NCBI GenBank assembly: GCA_903927685.1
Contig: CAIYOB010000886.1
Span: 1-6,169, forward strand
Length of the DNA: 6,169 nt
Direction of reading: 5' to 3'
Source: an uncultured Planctomycetaceae bacterium
GTDB taxonomy: Bacteria > Planctomycetota > Planctomycetia > Pirellulales > Pirellulaceae
Positions 1-6,169 of the stretch are shown piece by piece (position 1 is the first letter of the stretch; each line of letters starts with the position of its first letter). Below the pieces are notes generated by a model. That model saw only the letters and a program-made list of their open reading frames with translations. It was not told the origin of the DNA and did not search any database. A program made the translations under genes and the position numbers.

Positions 1-58
1 AGAGAACGTTCCGGATCGGCCGGTCGTACTCGACTCGGCTGCATCCGATAGTTCGGAG

Positions 59-613
59 TTATTCTCTGACAGGGCCAAACGTCGGCATCGGTCCAGACCA
101 GATCAAGCTCAGTATTAGCAACGCCACTCCGACTTCCAACAGGGCGACAGTGTCCATGCAAGCGAAGAACCACCTCACCGTTTTTCCTGCTGAGTCGCGA
201 CCGGCGTGGGCAGCAGGCGGCGAGCCAGCTGGGCTGACGGCTGCGGTATCCAGAAGCGACCTGTCGAAGGAAACCAGACCGTTTGCTTCTGATTTCGTGC
301 GCCGCCGCGCATAGGATCCGACTACTGTTAGCACGACGAGATACGGGACAGGCGTGAGCTTCCGGATTACAAGCTGCCATCGAGAAAGAACGATCTGTCC
401 GTCGACGATCACGACAGAGACGTAGTCCACTGCCTGAGATCCGTCTGGTAGCTTCCGTTGACTGCCAAACGGCAGAACCTTTTCATACTGCTTAACGTCG
501 CGGACCTGGGCGAACGAGATCGGCAGACCGACGGAAGTGGCGACAAAGGCGACGACGCACAGTAGGTCGGCCAAGGTAAAGCGAAAGCCGGACTTCGGGT
601 GTGCAGGAGACAT
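59..613 (-). CDS. Hypothetical small membrane protein (planctomycete-type N-terminus)
   Basis: A 184-residue protein of unknown function. Three hydrophobic segments are visible: about residues 13-36 (just after the basic N-terminus), 87-103 and 152-172, so it is probably a small inner-membrane protein. Between helices 1 and 2 lies a polar stretch of about 50 residues; between helices 2 and 3 lies a basic, Ala/Pro/Ser-rich linker starting RRR at 103-105. The leader FRFTLADLLCVVAFVA resembles the 'RF(S/T)LxxLL' start common on small membrane proteins of planctomycetes (recalled from the family, not searched). The start is well supported: GAGGAGG lies 7 bases upstream of the ATG. It ends in TAA and is transcribed away from the integrase remnant. 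No enzymatic motif or known domain is recognised. The reading frame is likely real; the function is not known. Confidence 0.72.
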   Translation of the reverse strand: MSPAHPKSGFRFTLADLLCVVAFVATSVGLPISFAQVRDVKQYEKVLPFGSQRKLPDGSQAVDYVSVVIVDGQIVLSRWQLVIRKLTPVPYLVVLTVVGSYARRRTKSEANGLVSFDRSLLDTAAVSPAGSPPAAHAGRDSAGKTVRWFFACMDTVALLEVGVALLILSLIWSGPMPTFGPVRE

Positions 614-620
614 CGATAGC

Positions 621-627
621 CCTCCTC
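621..627 (-). promoter_or_regulatory. Strong Shine-Dalgarno for the small membrane protein
   Basis: On the minus strand GAGGAGG ends 7 bases before the ATG at 613-611. This near-perfect anti-16S match decides the start of the 184-residue protein and argues that the gene is translated. Confidence 0.7.
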
Positions 628-629
628 AG

Positions 630-646
630 GCCGGATCATCTCCGGC
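630..646 (-). promoter_or_regulatory. Short hairpin just upstream of the ribosome binding site
   Basis: GCCGGA (630-635) and TCCGGC (641-646) are perfect inverted arms of 6 bases around a 5-base loop. In the minus-strand transcript the stem ends 2 bases before the GAGGAGG ribosome binding site. Such a stem could influence ribosome access or mRNA stability, but a 6-base stem is common in GC-rich DNA. No competing anti-Shine-Dalgarno strand was found, so a riboswitch-type mechanism is not supported. Confidence 0.25.
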
Positions 647-783
647 AAGCAGCTCAAGTGGTCCGTCCCCCGACGACCGGCCAACCTCCGCATCACACCC
701 GGGCCAGCGACGACCGACACACGAGCCGCTTTTGCGAGCCATTCGGCTCGACGCCGCGAGACCGCACGAACATCTGCTTCAGA

Positions 784-827
784 GGAAAACTCTCCGACAT
801 AATGCGCGAAAAGCGGAAAACTTTCCG
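784..827. repeat. Pair of near-palindromic direct repeats (candidate operator)
   Basis: GGAAAACTCTCCG (784-796) and GGAAAACTTTCCG (815-827) differ at one base and start 31 bases apart, close to three helical turns. The second copy is a perfect inverted repeat GGAAA-AC-TTTCC; the first has one mismatch. Paired dyad boxes on one face of the helix, about 170-215 bases upstream of the start of the leftward gene, would suit a dimeric DNA-binding protein. No regulator is encoded in the window and the match could be chance. Confidence 0.3.
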
Positions 828-1148
828 GGGTAATTCCGCAATCCCGGACTGGCACCAGCTTAGCATGGCGGCATCCTGGTGGCAAGCTTTCTGTCGGGCT
901 CGATTCCCCTTGCCATGAAAACAACCAGTCGATCGCTTGAGTTTCATTGGCTCCGGCGACTGGACGCTTCGAGCGGAATCACGGCGGCTGGACTGGACGT
1001 CCGACGTGCTAGATCGGCACAGTATGCCGCGCCGCGGACGAGCGGGAAAACGAGGCCGCGCCCCGACGCCAGCGAGCGACACGGAGGGCCGCTCCACCTA
1101 CGATTCATGTGGATCCTTGCTGCATCAAGAAAGGGAGCCGACGGGATG

Positions 1149-1177
1149 TTGCAAATGGAGATTTAAATTTGTACAAA
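1149..1177 (+). promoter_or_regulatory. Weak candidate sigma70-type promoter in an AT-rich patch
   Basis: TTGCAA (1149-1154) and TACAAA (1172-1177) are spaced by 17 bases inside the only clearly AT-rich patch of the left part of the window. It lies about 100 bases upstream of the integrase remnant and reads toward it. Both boxes are imperfect and planctomycete promoters are poorly defined, so this is only a candidate, possibly the old promoter of the integrase. Confidence 0.2.
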
Positions 1178-1278
1178 AATATTGATAATGTTCACCTGGC
1201 CAGTGGATGTTGTATCAGCAGTCGGGGGAATGTCATGGGGAGCCAAGCATTGACAATGGCGGGCAGAAAGGCAAGAAG

Positions 1279-1483
1279 ATGTTGGAGCGGGCATGGGACG
1301 CGGTGCTGGACGCGGGTGTGGACGGGGAGTACACCAGACGGCAGGTGGCGTGGATGAAGGAGTACATCCTGTTTCATGGCCGGCGGCATCCGCAGGAAAT
1401 GGGGATAACCGAGATTCGAAACGCACGTGATGGAAGGCGGGACGACGGGCGTGCGCAGCCCGCTGGACGGGTTGGAACCGTGA
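1279..1483 (+). pseudogene. Integron-type tyrosine recombinase (IntI) remnant, internally deleted
   Basis: Two separated pieces of an integron integrase are visible. In the frame of the ATG at 1279, 'WMKEYILFHGRRHPQEMGITEI' is the N-terminal SAM-like DNA-binding domain (class 1 IntI1 has FIRFHGVRHPATLG at this place). In the +1 frame from 1421, THVMEGGTTGVRSPLDGLEP followed by TGA (1481-1483) matches the IntI1 C-terminus [20 protein letters not shown] at 13 of 20 positions. IntI proteins are about 320-340 residues; here only about 67 codons separate the start from the stop, so roughly 240-250 codons are missing, including the catalytic Arg and His residues. The nucleophilic Tyr that should precede THV is replaced by Glu (GAA) at the junction. 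AAAGG lies about 8 bases before the ATG. The remnant cannot be an active recombinase. The C-terminal match makes IntI more likely than XerC/XerD. Confidence 0.82.
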
Positions 1484-1485
1484 AG

Positions 1486-1519
1486 GTCGCTTCCGGGCGG
1501 TAGTCGCTTCCGGGCGGTA
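1486..1519 (+). repeat. 17-base tandem duplication (two copies)
   Basis: GTCGCTTCCGGGCGGTA occurs twice in perfect tandem (1486-1502 and 1503-1519), followed by a third GTC. It begins 3 bases after the stop codon of the integrase remnant. It looks like a replication-slippage duplication. Two copies are too few to call it a repeat family, and it shows no attC-type pairing of outer boxes. Confidence 0.85.
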
Positions 1520-1605
1520 GTCATCTGGAGTCCGGCTTGCCGAAGGGTTAAGCTGCTGGGTTGTTGGCGACTTATTCTGTGGCACCACGAGCGGACGGAT
1601 CTTCG

Positions 1606-3066
1606 ATGGCATCCGAGAGTCTCACTCAACAAGCTTCGCGCGGCGCGTTGTGGACGCTGGGCAGCAATATCGCGGTCAGCGGCGTCAGTTTCGTGGGGAC
1701 GGCGATTCTGGCGCGGATGCTGACCCCCAAGGACTTCGGGCTGGTGGGCATGGCGACCTTGGTGACCGGCGTGGTCGCGCTGTTCGGCAAGTTCGGTCTG
1801 GGGGCGGCCATTGTCCACAAGAAGGAAGTCACCCACCAGGACCTGTCCACCGCGTTTTGGGCCAATACGGCTGCCGGAATCGTCTTGGCGGTGGCCTGTA
1901 TCGCCATCTCGCCGTTGGCGGCGTTCTTCTTCGGGGAGCGCGCGGTCATGTGGGTGTTGATCGTCTTGGCCACGAATTTCATTCCCTCCGCGATGTGCTC
2001 GGTGCACAGCACGCTGATCTACAAACGCATCGAGATGAAGCCGCTGGCCGTGGTCGAAGTCTGCTCGCGTCTGCTCCGCGTCATCGCCATGCTCGTGGCC
2101 GCTTTTTGCGGGCTGACGTTCTGGAGCATGGTCATCGGCACGATTGTCGAGCGGGTGTTCAAGACGTTCGCGTTCTTTGCGATCGAACGTTGGCGGCCGA
2201 CGTTTTTCTTTTCCTGGCAGCGGTTCCGGGAGATGTTCCGCTACGGGCGGAACCTGTTTGCGGGCGGCTTCCTGCGGTACTTGAACGAGAACATGGATTT
2301 CATCGTCACCGGCCGCCTCTTGGGAGCGGAACTGCTCGGCTTCTATCAGATGGCGTTCAACCTGCCCAGTCTGCTGCGGCTGTACCTTCAGGACAGCGTT
2401 GGGGTGGTCTCGTTTCCGGTGTTCTGCAAGATCCAAGACGACAACCCGCGGCTGGTTCGCGGGTTGGTCAAGATCATCCGCTACATCGCGATCGGGGTCT
2501 TGCCCATCCTGGCTGGACTGTGCCTGACCGCCCCCGATTTCATTCTGGTCGTGTACGGCAAGAAGTGGCTGTCGGCCGTCGCTCCACTGCAGATCCTCTG
2601 CCTGTGTGCCATGCTGACCTCGATCAACACGGTCATTCCGCCGCTGCTGAATGCCAAGGGGCGTCCGGATATCGACCTCAAGTGGAGCCTGCTCCGGCTG
2701 CCGGCCATGCTGGGGGCCGTCGTCGCAGGCGTTCGGCTCGGCGGGCTGGTCGGCATCGCGTGGGGCGTCACGATCGTCGAGATCCTGTCGCTCGCGCTGG
2801 TGTATCAGGCGTTTCGGCTTCTGAATCAGAATCTGAAGCCCTATCTGACCGCGCTCGTGCCTGCCGGGGTGGCGACGCTGGTCATGGTCGTGGCGCTGCT
2901 GCTGGTGAACCAGACGCCCTGGCTTCAGCACGCGGCGCCGTTCCTGCGGTTGCTGGCGGACGTGGCCTGCGGGGCCGCGGTCTATGTAACCGCGCTCGCC
3001 TGCGGGTTTCGCGCGACCTTTCGGGAAGCCTGGGGAGCGCTACGATCCCGGTTCAAACGGGGGTAA
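1606..3066 (+). CDS. Polysaccharide flippase/exporter, MOP superfamily, WzxC-like
   Basis: A 486-residue polytopic membrane protein expected to flip lipid-linked oligosaccharide across the inner membrane for capsule, exopolysaccharide or O-antigen assembly. It follows the WzxC plan along its whole length: an amphipathic start SLTQQASRGALWTLGS (residues 5-20), ARMLTPKDFGLVGMATLV (36-53), the 'HKKEVTHQDLSTAFWAN' block (71-87; WzxC has QRKEISHLELTTLYWLN), RYLNENMDFIVTGRLLG (224-240), FPVFCKIQDD (270-279; WzxC FPAFAKIQDD), YGKKW (317-321; WzxC FGEKW) and the LLNAKGRPDIDLKW block (347-360). About 12-14 hydrophobic helices are present and the length matches the family (about 490). The ATG at 1606 is preferred because the family starts right before the SLxQxxxxGxxW motif; an in-frame TTG at 1561 would add 15 non-conserved residues. 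The ribosome site (GGACGGAT) is weak. No glycosyltransferase gene lies beside it in the window, so its substrate cannot be told. Confidence 0.93.
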   Translation: MASESLTQQASRGALWTLGSNIAVSGVSFVGTAILARMLTPKDFGLVGMATLVTGVVALFGKFGLGAAIVHKKEVTHQDLSTAFWANTAAGIVLAVACIAISPLAAFFFGERAVMWVLIVLATNFIPSAMCSVHSTLIYKRIEMKPLAVVEVCSRLLRVIAMLVAAFCGLTFWSMVIGTIVERVFKTFAFFAIERWRPTFFFSWQRFREMFRYGRNLFAGGFLRYLNENMDFIVTGRLLGAELLGFYQMAFNLPSLLRLYLQDSVGVVSFPVFCKIQDDNPRLVRGLVKIIRYIAIGVLPILAGLCLTAPDFILVVYGKKWLSAVAPLQILCLCAMLTSINTVIPPLLNAKGRPDIDLKWSLLRLPAMLGAVVAGVRLGGLVGIAWGVTIVEILSLALVYQAFRLLNQNLKPYLTALVPAGVATLVMVVALLLVNQTPWLQHAAPFLRLLADVACGAAVYVTALACGFRATFREAWGALRSRFKRG

Positions 3067-3076
3067 TGGCCTCGCG

Positions 3077-3122
3077 CCCCCTCACTCGCTCACGGGGGTT
3101 CATCGACCGGGCCCAGTCGATG
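3077..3122. terminator. Two hairpins between convergent genes (candidate bidirectional terminator)
   Basis: The flippase (ending 3066) and ppsR (ending 3100) converge. CCCCC (3077-3081) can pair with GGGGG (3094-3098) around a 12-base loop, and CATCGAC (3101-3107) pairs perfectly with GTCGATG (3116-3122) around an 8-base loop. The second stem overlaps the last seven codons and stop of ppsR. Neither stem is followed by a T-tract on either strand, so neither is a classical intrinsic terminator; the position is the main argument. Confidence 0.35.
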
Positions 3123-3953
3123 TTCCGGCAGCGGACTTCCCGGCGGTCAGCGTCATGACTTCCCTGGCCACTTCCTCGACGCTCATGTACGAGACGTCGA
3201 TTCGTCGCCAGCCGTAACGGGCCATCAGACGTTCCATCTGGCGGATCTCCGCCTCAATGTCCGCGAGGTTCCCGTAACGCTCGAACGCGCCATCGCCCAG
3301 CGTTCTGATCCGCGTCTGGCGCAGCGTCTGCAGGCGGGCCGCGTTCATCGTCAAACCGATCACCTTGTCCCGCTCGACAGCCATCAACTCGGGCGGCGGG
3401 TCGAGGCCGGGGACCAGGGGCACATTGGCCGCGCGGATGCCTTCATAGGCCAGGTAGAAACACGTCACACTCTTGGAGACCCGCGATGCGCCGACCAACA
3501 CGACGTCGGCCTTGTCCAGGTCGGCCAGGCCGCAACCGTCGTCGTGGGCGAGCGTAAAGTCGACGGCGTCGAACCGTTCCCAGCGGTCCCGTTGCATCTG
3601 AAACGCCAGGCCGGCCTGGCCGCGGGGCGCTTGCCCGAGGGAGTCTTGCAGCAGGTTGATCAGCGGCCCCAGGACGTCGACGGTCGGAACCCGGAGCCGA
3701 GTCGTCTCGCGGACCAGCGTTTCGCGAAGTTGTGGCACGACCAGGCTGTGACAGATGACCGCCCCGGCTTCGGACGCCGCGCGCACCTCGCGCACCACGT
3801 CGCCCTCGGTGTGCAGTTGCGTCCGCGGGACAACCTGCACGGTCGGCGCGTCGAATTGTGCCAAGGCGGCCCGCAGCACGTCGTCGCAGGTCCGGCCGGT
3901 CGAGCCGGTCAGAATGTAGACGGTCAAAGGCTTGCCGGGAACAGTGCCGGTCA

Positions 3954-3954
<1 letters not shown>
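3100..3954 (-). CDS. ppsR: PpsR-type regulator of PEP synthase / pyruvate phosphate dikinase
   Basis: A 284-residue member of the PSRP family (formerly DUF299). These cytoplasmic proteins are bifunctional: they inactivate PEP synthase or pyruvate phosphate dikinase by ADP-dependent phosphorylation of a Thr and reactivate it by Pi-dependent dephosphorylation, controlling flow between pyruvate and phosphoenolpyruvate. Family marks seen in order: YILTGSTGRT (13-22) and LRAALAQF (27-34), CHSLVVPQLRE (68-78), HDDG (137-140), the P-loop-like VLVGASRVSKS (152-162), YLAYEGIRAANVPLVPG (167-183), IGLTMNAARLQTLR (199-212) and RRIDVSYMSVEE (250-261). Length is normal (about 270-280). The N-terminal motif reads TGSTGRT where most homologues have SD(S/G)TGET. 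The ATG at 3954 shares its A with the moxR stop, TGATG, which supports this start and translational coupling. Family confidence is high; which enzyme it controls is not shown here. Confidence 0.92.
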
Positions 3955-4985
<1,031 letters not shown>

Positions 4986-5028
4986 CGGGGAACGTCTCCG
5001 TGGTAGGGTGTCTTAAGGGGGGCGCGTG

Positions 5029-6169
5029 TCAATCCAAACTTTCAAAATATCGGCGCAGGCGTTCTTCATAGCCGCGGGGCGCGGGCCGGCGGGCGCGGGC
5101 TTGAATGGCCTTGCGCAGGTCCGGCGGCAGCTTGGCGAACCAAGCCTCCTTCTCGATCTTGCGTGGGCGCACGTCCGCATCCTGGGGACTGTCCTCCGCA
5201 CGGCTGTCGCCCTGGGCCTCGGTCTGCAACGTCAAGGCCGAAGGCGGAACCTTCTGGTTTTCGGTCGTTTCCCCGGTCGTCGTCACCCCTCCGGCGTTCG
5301 GCATGGGGTTGGTCTGACCGGGCAGCGGCTGTTCTGCCTGAGCCGCCTGTTGGCCTTGTTCCTGGCCCTGGCTGTCCGCCATGCCCTGCGTCGATTCCGG
5401 CTGGCCTTCGTCTGGCGTCGGCTCGGACGGTGGGCTCTGGGCCTGGGCTTGAGCGAGCGTCTGGGCCGCCTGTTCCATGGCTGCCGGGCCGGCGATCTGG
5501 GCGGCGGTGATTTCGGGCGAGTTGGGCACAAAGCCCGTTCCCAAGTCCGCGGGTTGCGGCGTTTCCGGCAATCCGCCGCCCTCGGGTGGCGATGCGGCCA
5601 GCTGGCCCTGTCCGGCAGGCGGTGGTTGATCGCCCGCGGGCTGACCTGTGGGAGCCGGCTGTCCCTGTCCGGGCGGCTGAGCGGCCGTACCAGCCGGAAC
5701 TGAACCAGGCGGCGACTGACCATTGACCGGTGCCTCGCCGGCCGGCTGTCCCGCATCGGCCATCGACTCGGGTTGCGCACCGCTGGCGGGCGTTTCGCCC
5801 GCAGCCGCTTCTGCTTCCGGTTCGGGTGGGAGGCCGAGTTGCAGTTCGGAGGCGGCCTCCAGGCCTTCGCGGAGCGGCTGGTTCGCGACCTGTTCCTGGC
5901 CGGAGATGTCGACGGCGCCCTGCCCCGTGGCTCGCTGGGCCTGGGCAAAACGCTCGGTGGCTTCCGCCAGGCTTTGGGCGGCGGAAACGGCCTCGGCGGA
6001 CGGCGGTGGCGGTGCGGCTGGAGCCTGTCCCGGACTGCCTTCCGCCGGCTCGTTGGCTGCCGCCTGGTCCAGTGTCTCCGCCGCTTGCTCAATCTGTTCG
6101 CGGGCGGCTTGCTGGTCCTTGGCCAGTTCCGCCATCGCCGCGGCGATATCGCGATCGCGTTGGATCTCC
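5029..6169 (-). CDS. Large low-complexity protein with coiled-coil-like stretches, C-terminal 379 residues (5' end outside window)
   Basis: The frame is open to the right edge, so the start lies beyond 6169; an ATG at 6135 is internal to a continuing Asp/Arg/Ala-rich helical stretch (EIQRDRDIAAA precedes it) and is unlikely to be the start. The visible part begins with helical, Gln/Glu/Ala-rich sequence (about residues 1-40 and 57-80 of the fragment), suggesting coiled coil. About 200 residues of Pro/Gln/Gly/Ala-rich low complexity follow, then a compact charged tail: WFAKLPPDLRKAI and PRGYEERLRRYFESLD at the very end. I recall similar 'LPPxLRKAI...RGYEExLRRYFESxD' ends on long planctomycete proteins, but have not searched. 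No enzyme domain is visible. It precedes moxR by 43 bases on the same strand and may be a substrate or partner of the ATPase. Localisation cannot be judged without the N-terminus. Confidence 0.85.
   Translation of the reverse strand, partial: EIQRDRDIAAAMAELAKDQQAAREQIEQAAETLDQAAANEPAEGSPGQAPAAPPPPSAEAVSAAQSLAEATERFAQAQRATGQGAVDISGQEQVANQPLREGLEAASELQLGLPPEPEAEAAAGETPASGAQPESMADAGQPAGEAPVNGQSPPGSVPAGTAAQPPGQGQPAPTGQPAGDQPPPAGQGQLAASPPEGGGLPETPQPADLGTGFVPNSPEITAAQIAGPAAMEQAAQTLAQAQAQSPPSEPTPDEGQPESTQGMADSQGQEQGQQAAQAEQPLPGQTNPMPNAGGVTTTGETTENQKVPPSALTLQTEAQGDSRAEDSPQDADVRPRKIEKEAWFAKLPPDLRKAIQARARRPAPRGYEERLRRYFESLD

Larger units (their letters stand above)
614..1278. other. Intergenic stretch without a convincing gene
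   Basis: This stretch separates the leftward membrane-protein gene from the rightward integrase remnant. Several open frames of 80-170 codons cross it on both strands, but they overlap each other, have mixed composition, show no recognisable domain and lack good ribosome binding sites. What can be seen: the hairpin and ribosome binding site of the left gene (621-646), another short inverted repeat CGAGCC-ATTC-GGCTCG at 735-750, two near-palindromic 13-base boxes at 784-796 and 815-827, and an AT-rich patch around 1148-1193. It probably holds the promoter of the left gene plus decayed sequence. Confidence 0.5.

Noticed and set aside
1..67. AGAGAA at the left edge and TTCTCT at 62-67 as possible terminal inverted repeats
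   Set aside because: Only six bases match, no transposase is present and the window edge is arbitrary.
409..924. 171-codon minus-strand frame overlapping the start of the small membrane protein
   Set aside because: The stretch PESFPLFAHYVGEFSSEADVR looks almost protein-like, but no family is recognised, no ribosome binding site is seen and third-position composition is not biased. A tBLASTn hit to a real family would revive it as a pseudogene.
693..1097. 134-codon minus-strand frame in the intergenic stretch
   Set aside because: Arg/Ser-rich random-looking translation overlapping another open frame; no domain and no start signal.
1250..1255. TTGACA, a perfect sigma70 -35 box, before the integrase remnant
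   Set aside because: No plausible -10 box lies 16-18 bases downstream.
1547..1553. GTTAAGC, fitting the integron attachment-site core GTTRRRY, just downstream of the integrase remnant
   Set aside because: A degenerate 7-base match is expected several times by chance in this length, and no partner RYYYAAC box with imperfect pairing was found nearby.
1192..2931. 579-codon open frame antisense to the flippase
   Set aside because: His/Gln/Arg/Asp-rich translation with no domain, lying opposite a gene with clear family homology; a by-product of high GC at third codon positions.
1650..3158. 502-codon open frame in another frame of the same strand as the flippase
   Set aside because: Gly/Arg/Ala-rich shadow translation without recognisable motifs, fully overlapping the homologous flippase frame.
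5026..5703. 225-codon plus-strand frame opposite the low-complexity protein gene
   Set aside because: Its Leu/Gly/Arg-rich sequence is the complement of Pro/Gln/Ala codons; no ribosome binding site or domain.

Overview
The window is GC-rich bacterial chromosome and most likely comes from a planctomycete. The evidence is indirect: a small membrane protein beginning with a planctomycete-style 'FRFTLADLL' leader, a MoxR ATPase gene following a very long Ala/Gln/Pro/Gly-rich protein, and an integron-integrase remnant. No rRNA, tRNA, CRISPR array or intact mobile element was seen, so the assignment is an inference.

Left part (1-1605). A small three-helix membrane protein of unknown function (59-613, minus) has a strong ribosome binding site with a short hairpin just upstream of it. 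About 660 bases without a convincing gene follow, holding two near-identical, near-palindromic 13-base boxes and an AT-rich patch. A decayed integron-type tyrosine recombinase then lies on the plus strand (about 1279-1483). It keeps the N-terminal SAM-like motif and the last 20 residues, but the middle of the gene and the catalytic tyrosine are gone and the two ends are in different frames. A 17-base sequence is tandemly duplicated just after it.

Middle (1606-3066, plus). An intact polysaccharide flippase/exporter of the MOP superfamily (WzxC-like), expected to move lipid-linked oligosaccharide across the inner membrane. It converges on the next gene block with a gap of only 33 bases, where two hairpin-forming sequences lie.

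Right part (3100-6169, minus). Three genes run in the same direction and probably form one operon. In transcription order they are: a large protein entering from the right edge, with coiled-coil-like stretches, a low-complexity body and a compact charged C-terminal tail; a complete MoxR AAA+ ATPase; and a PpsR-type kinase/pyrophosphorylase that controls phosphoenolpyruvate synthase or pyruvate phosphate dikinase. The stop codon of moxR overlaps the start of ppsR (TGATG), suggesting translational coupling. MoxR proteins usually act as chaperone-like ATPases with partner proteins, so the large protein is a candidate partner. The metabolic regulator is the less expected member.

I do not see a clearly new system. 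The most informative signals are the deleted integron integrase and the coupling of a PEP-synthase regulator to a MoxR gene.
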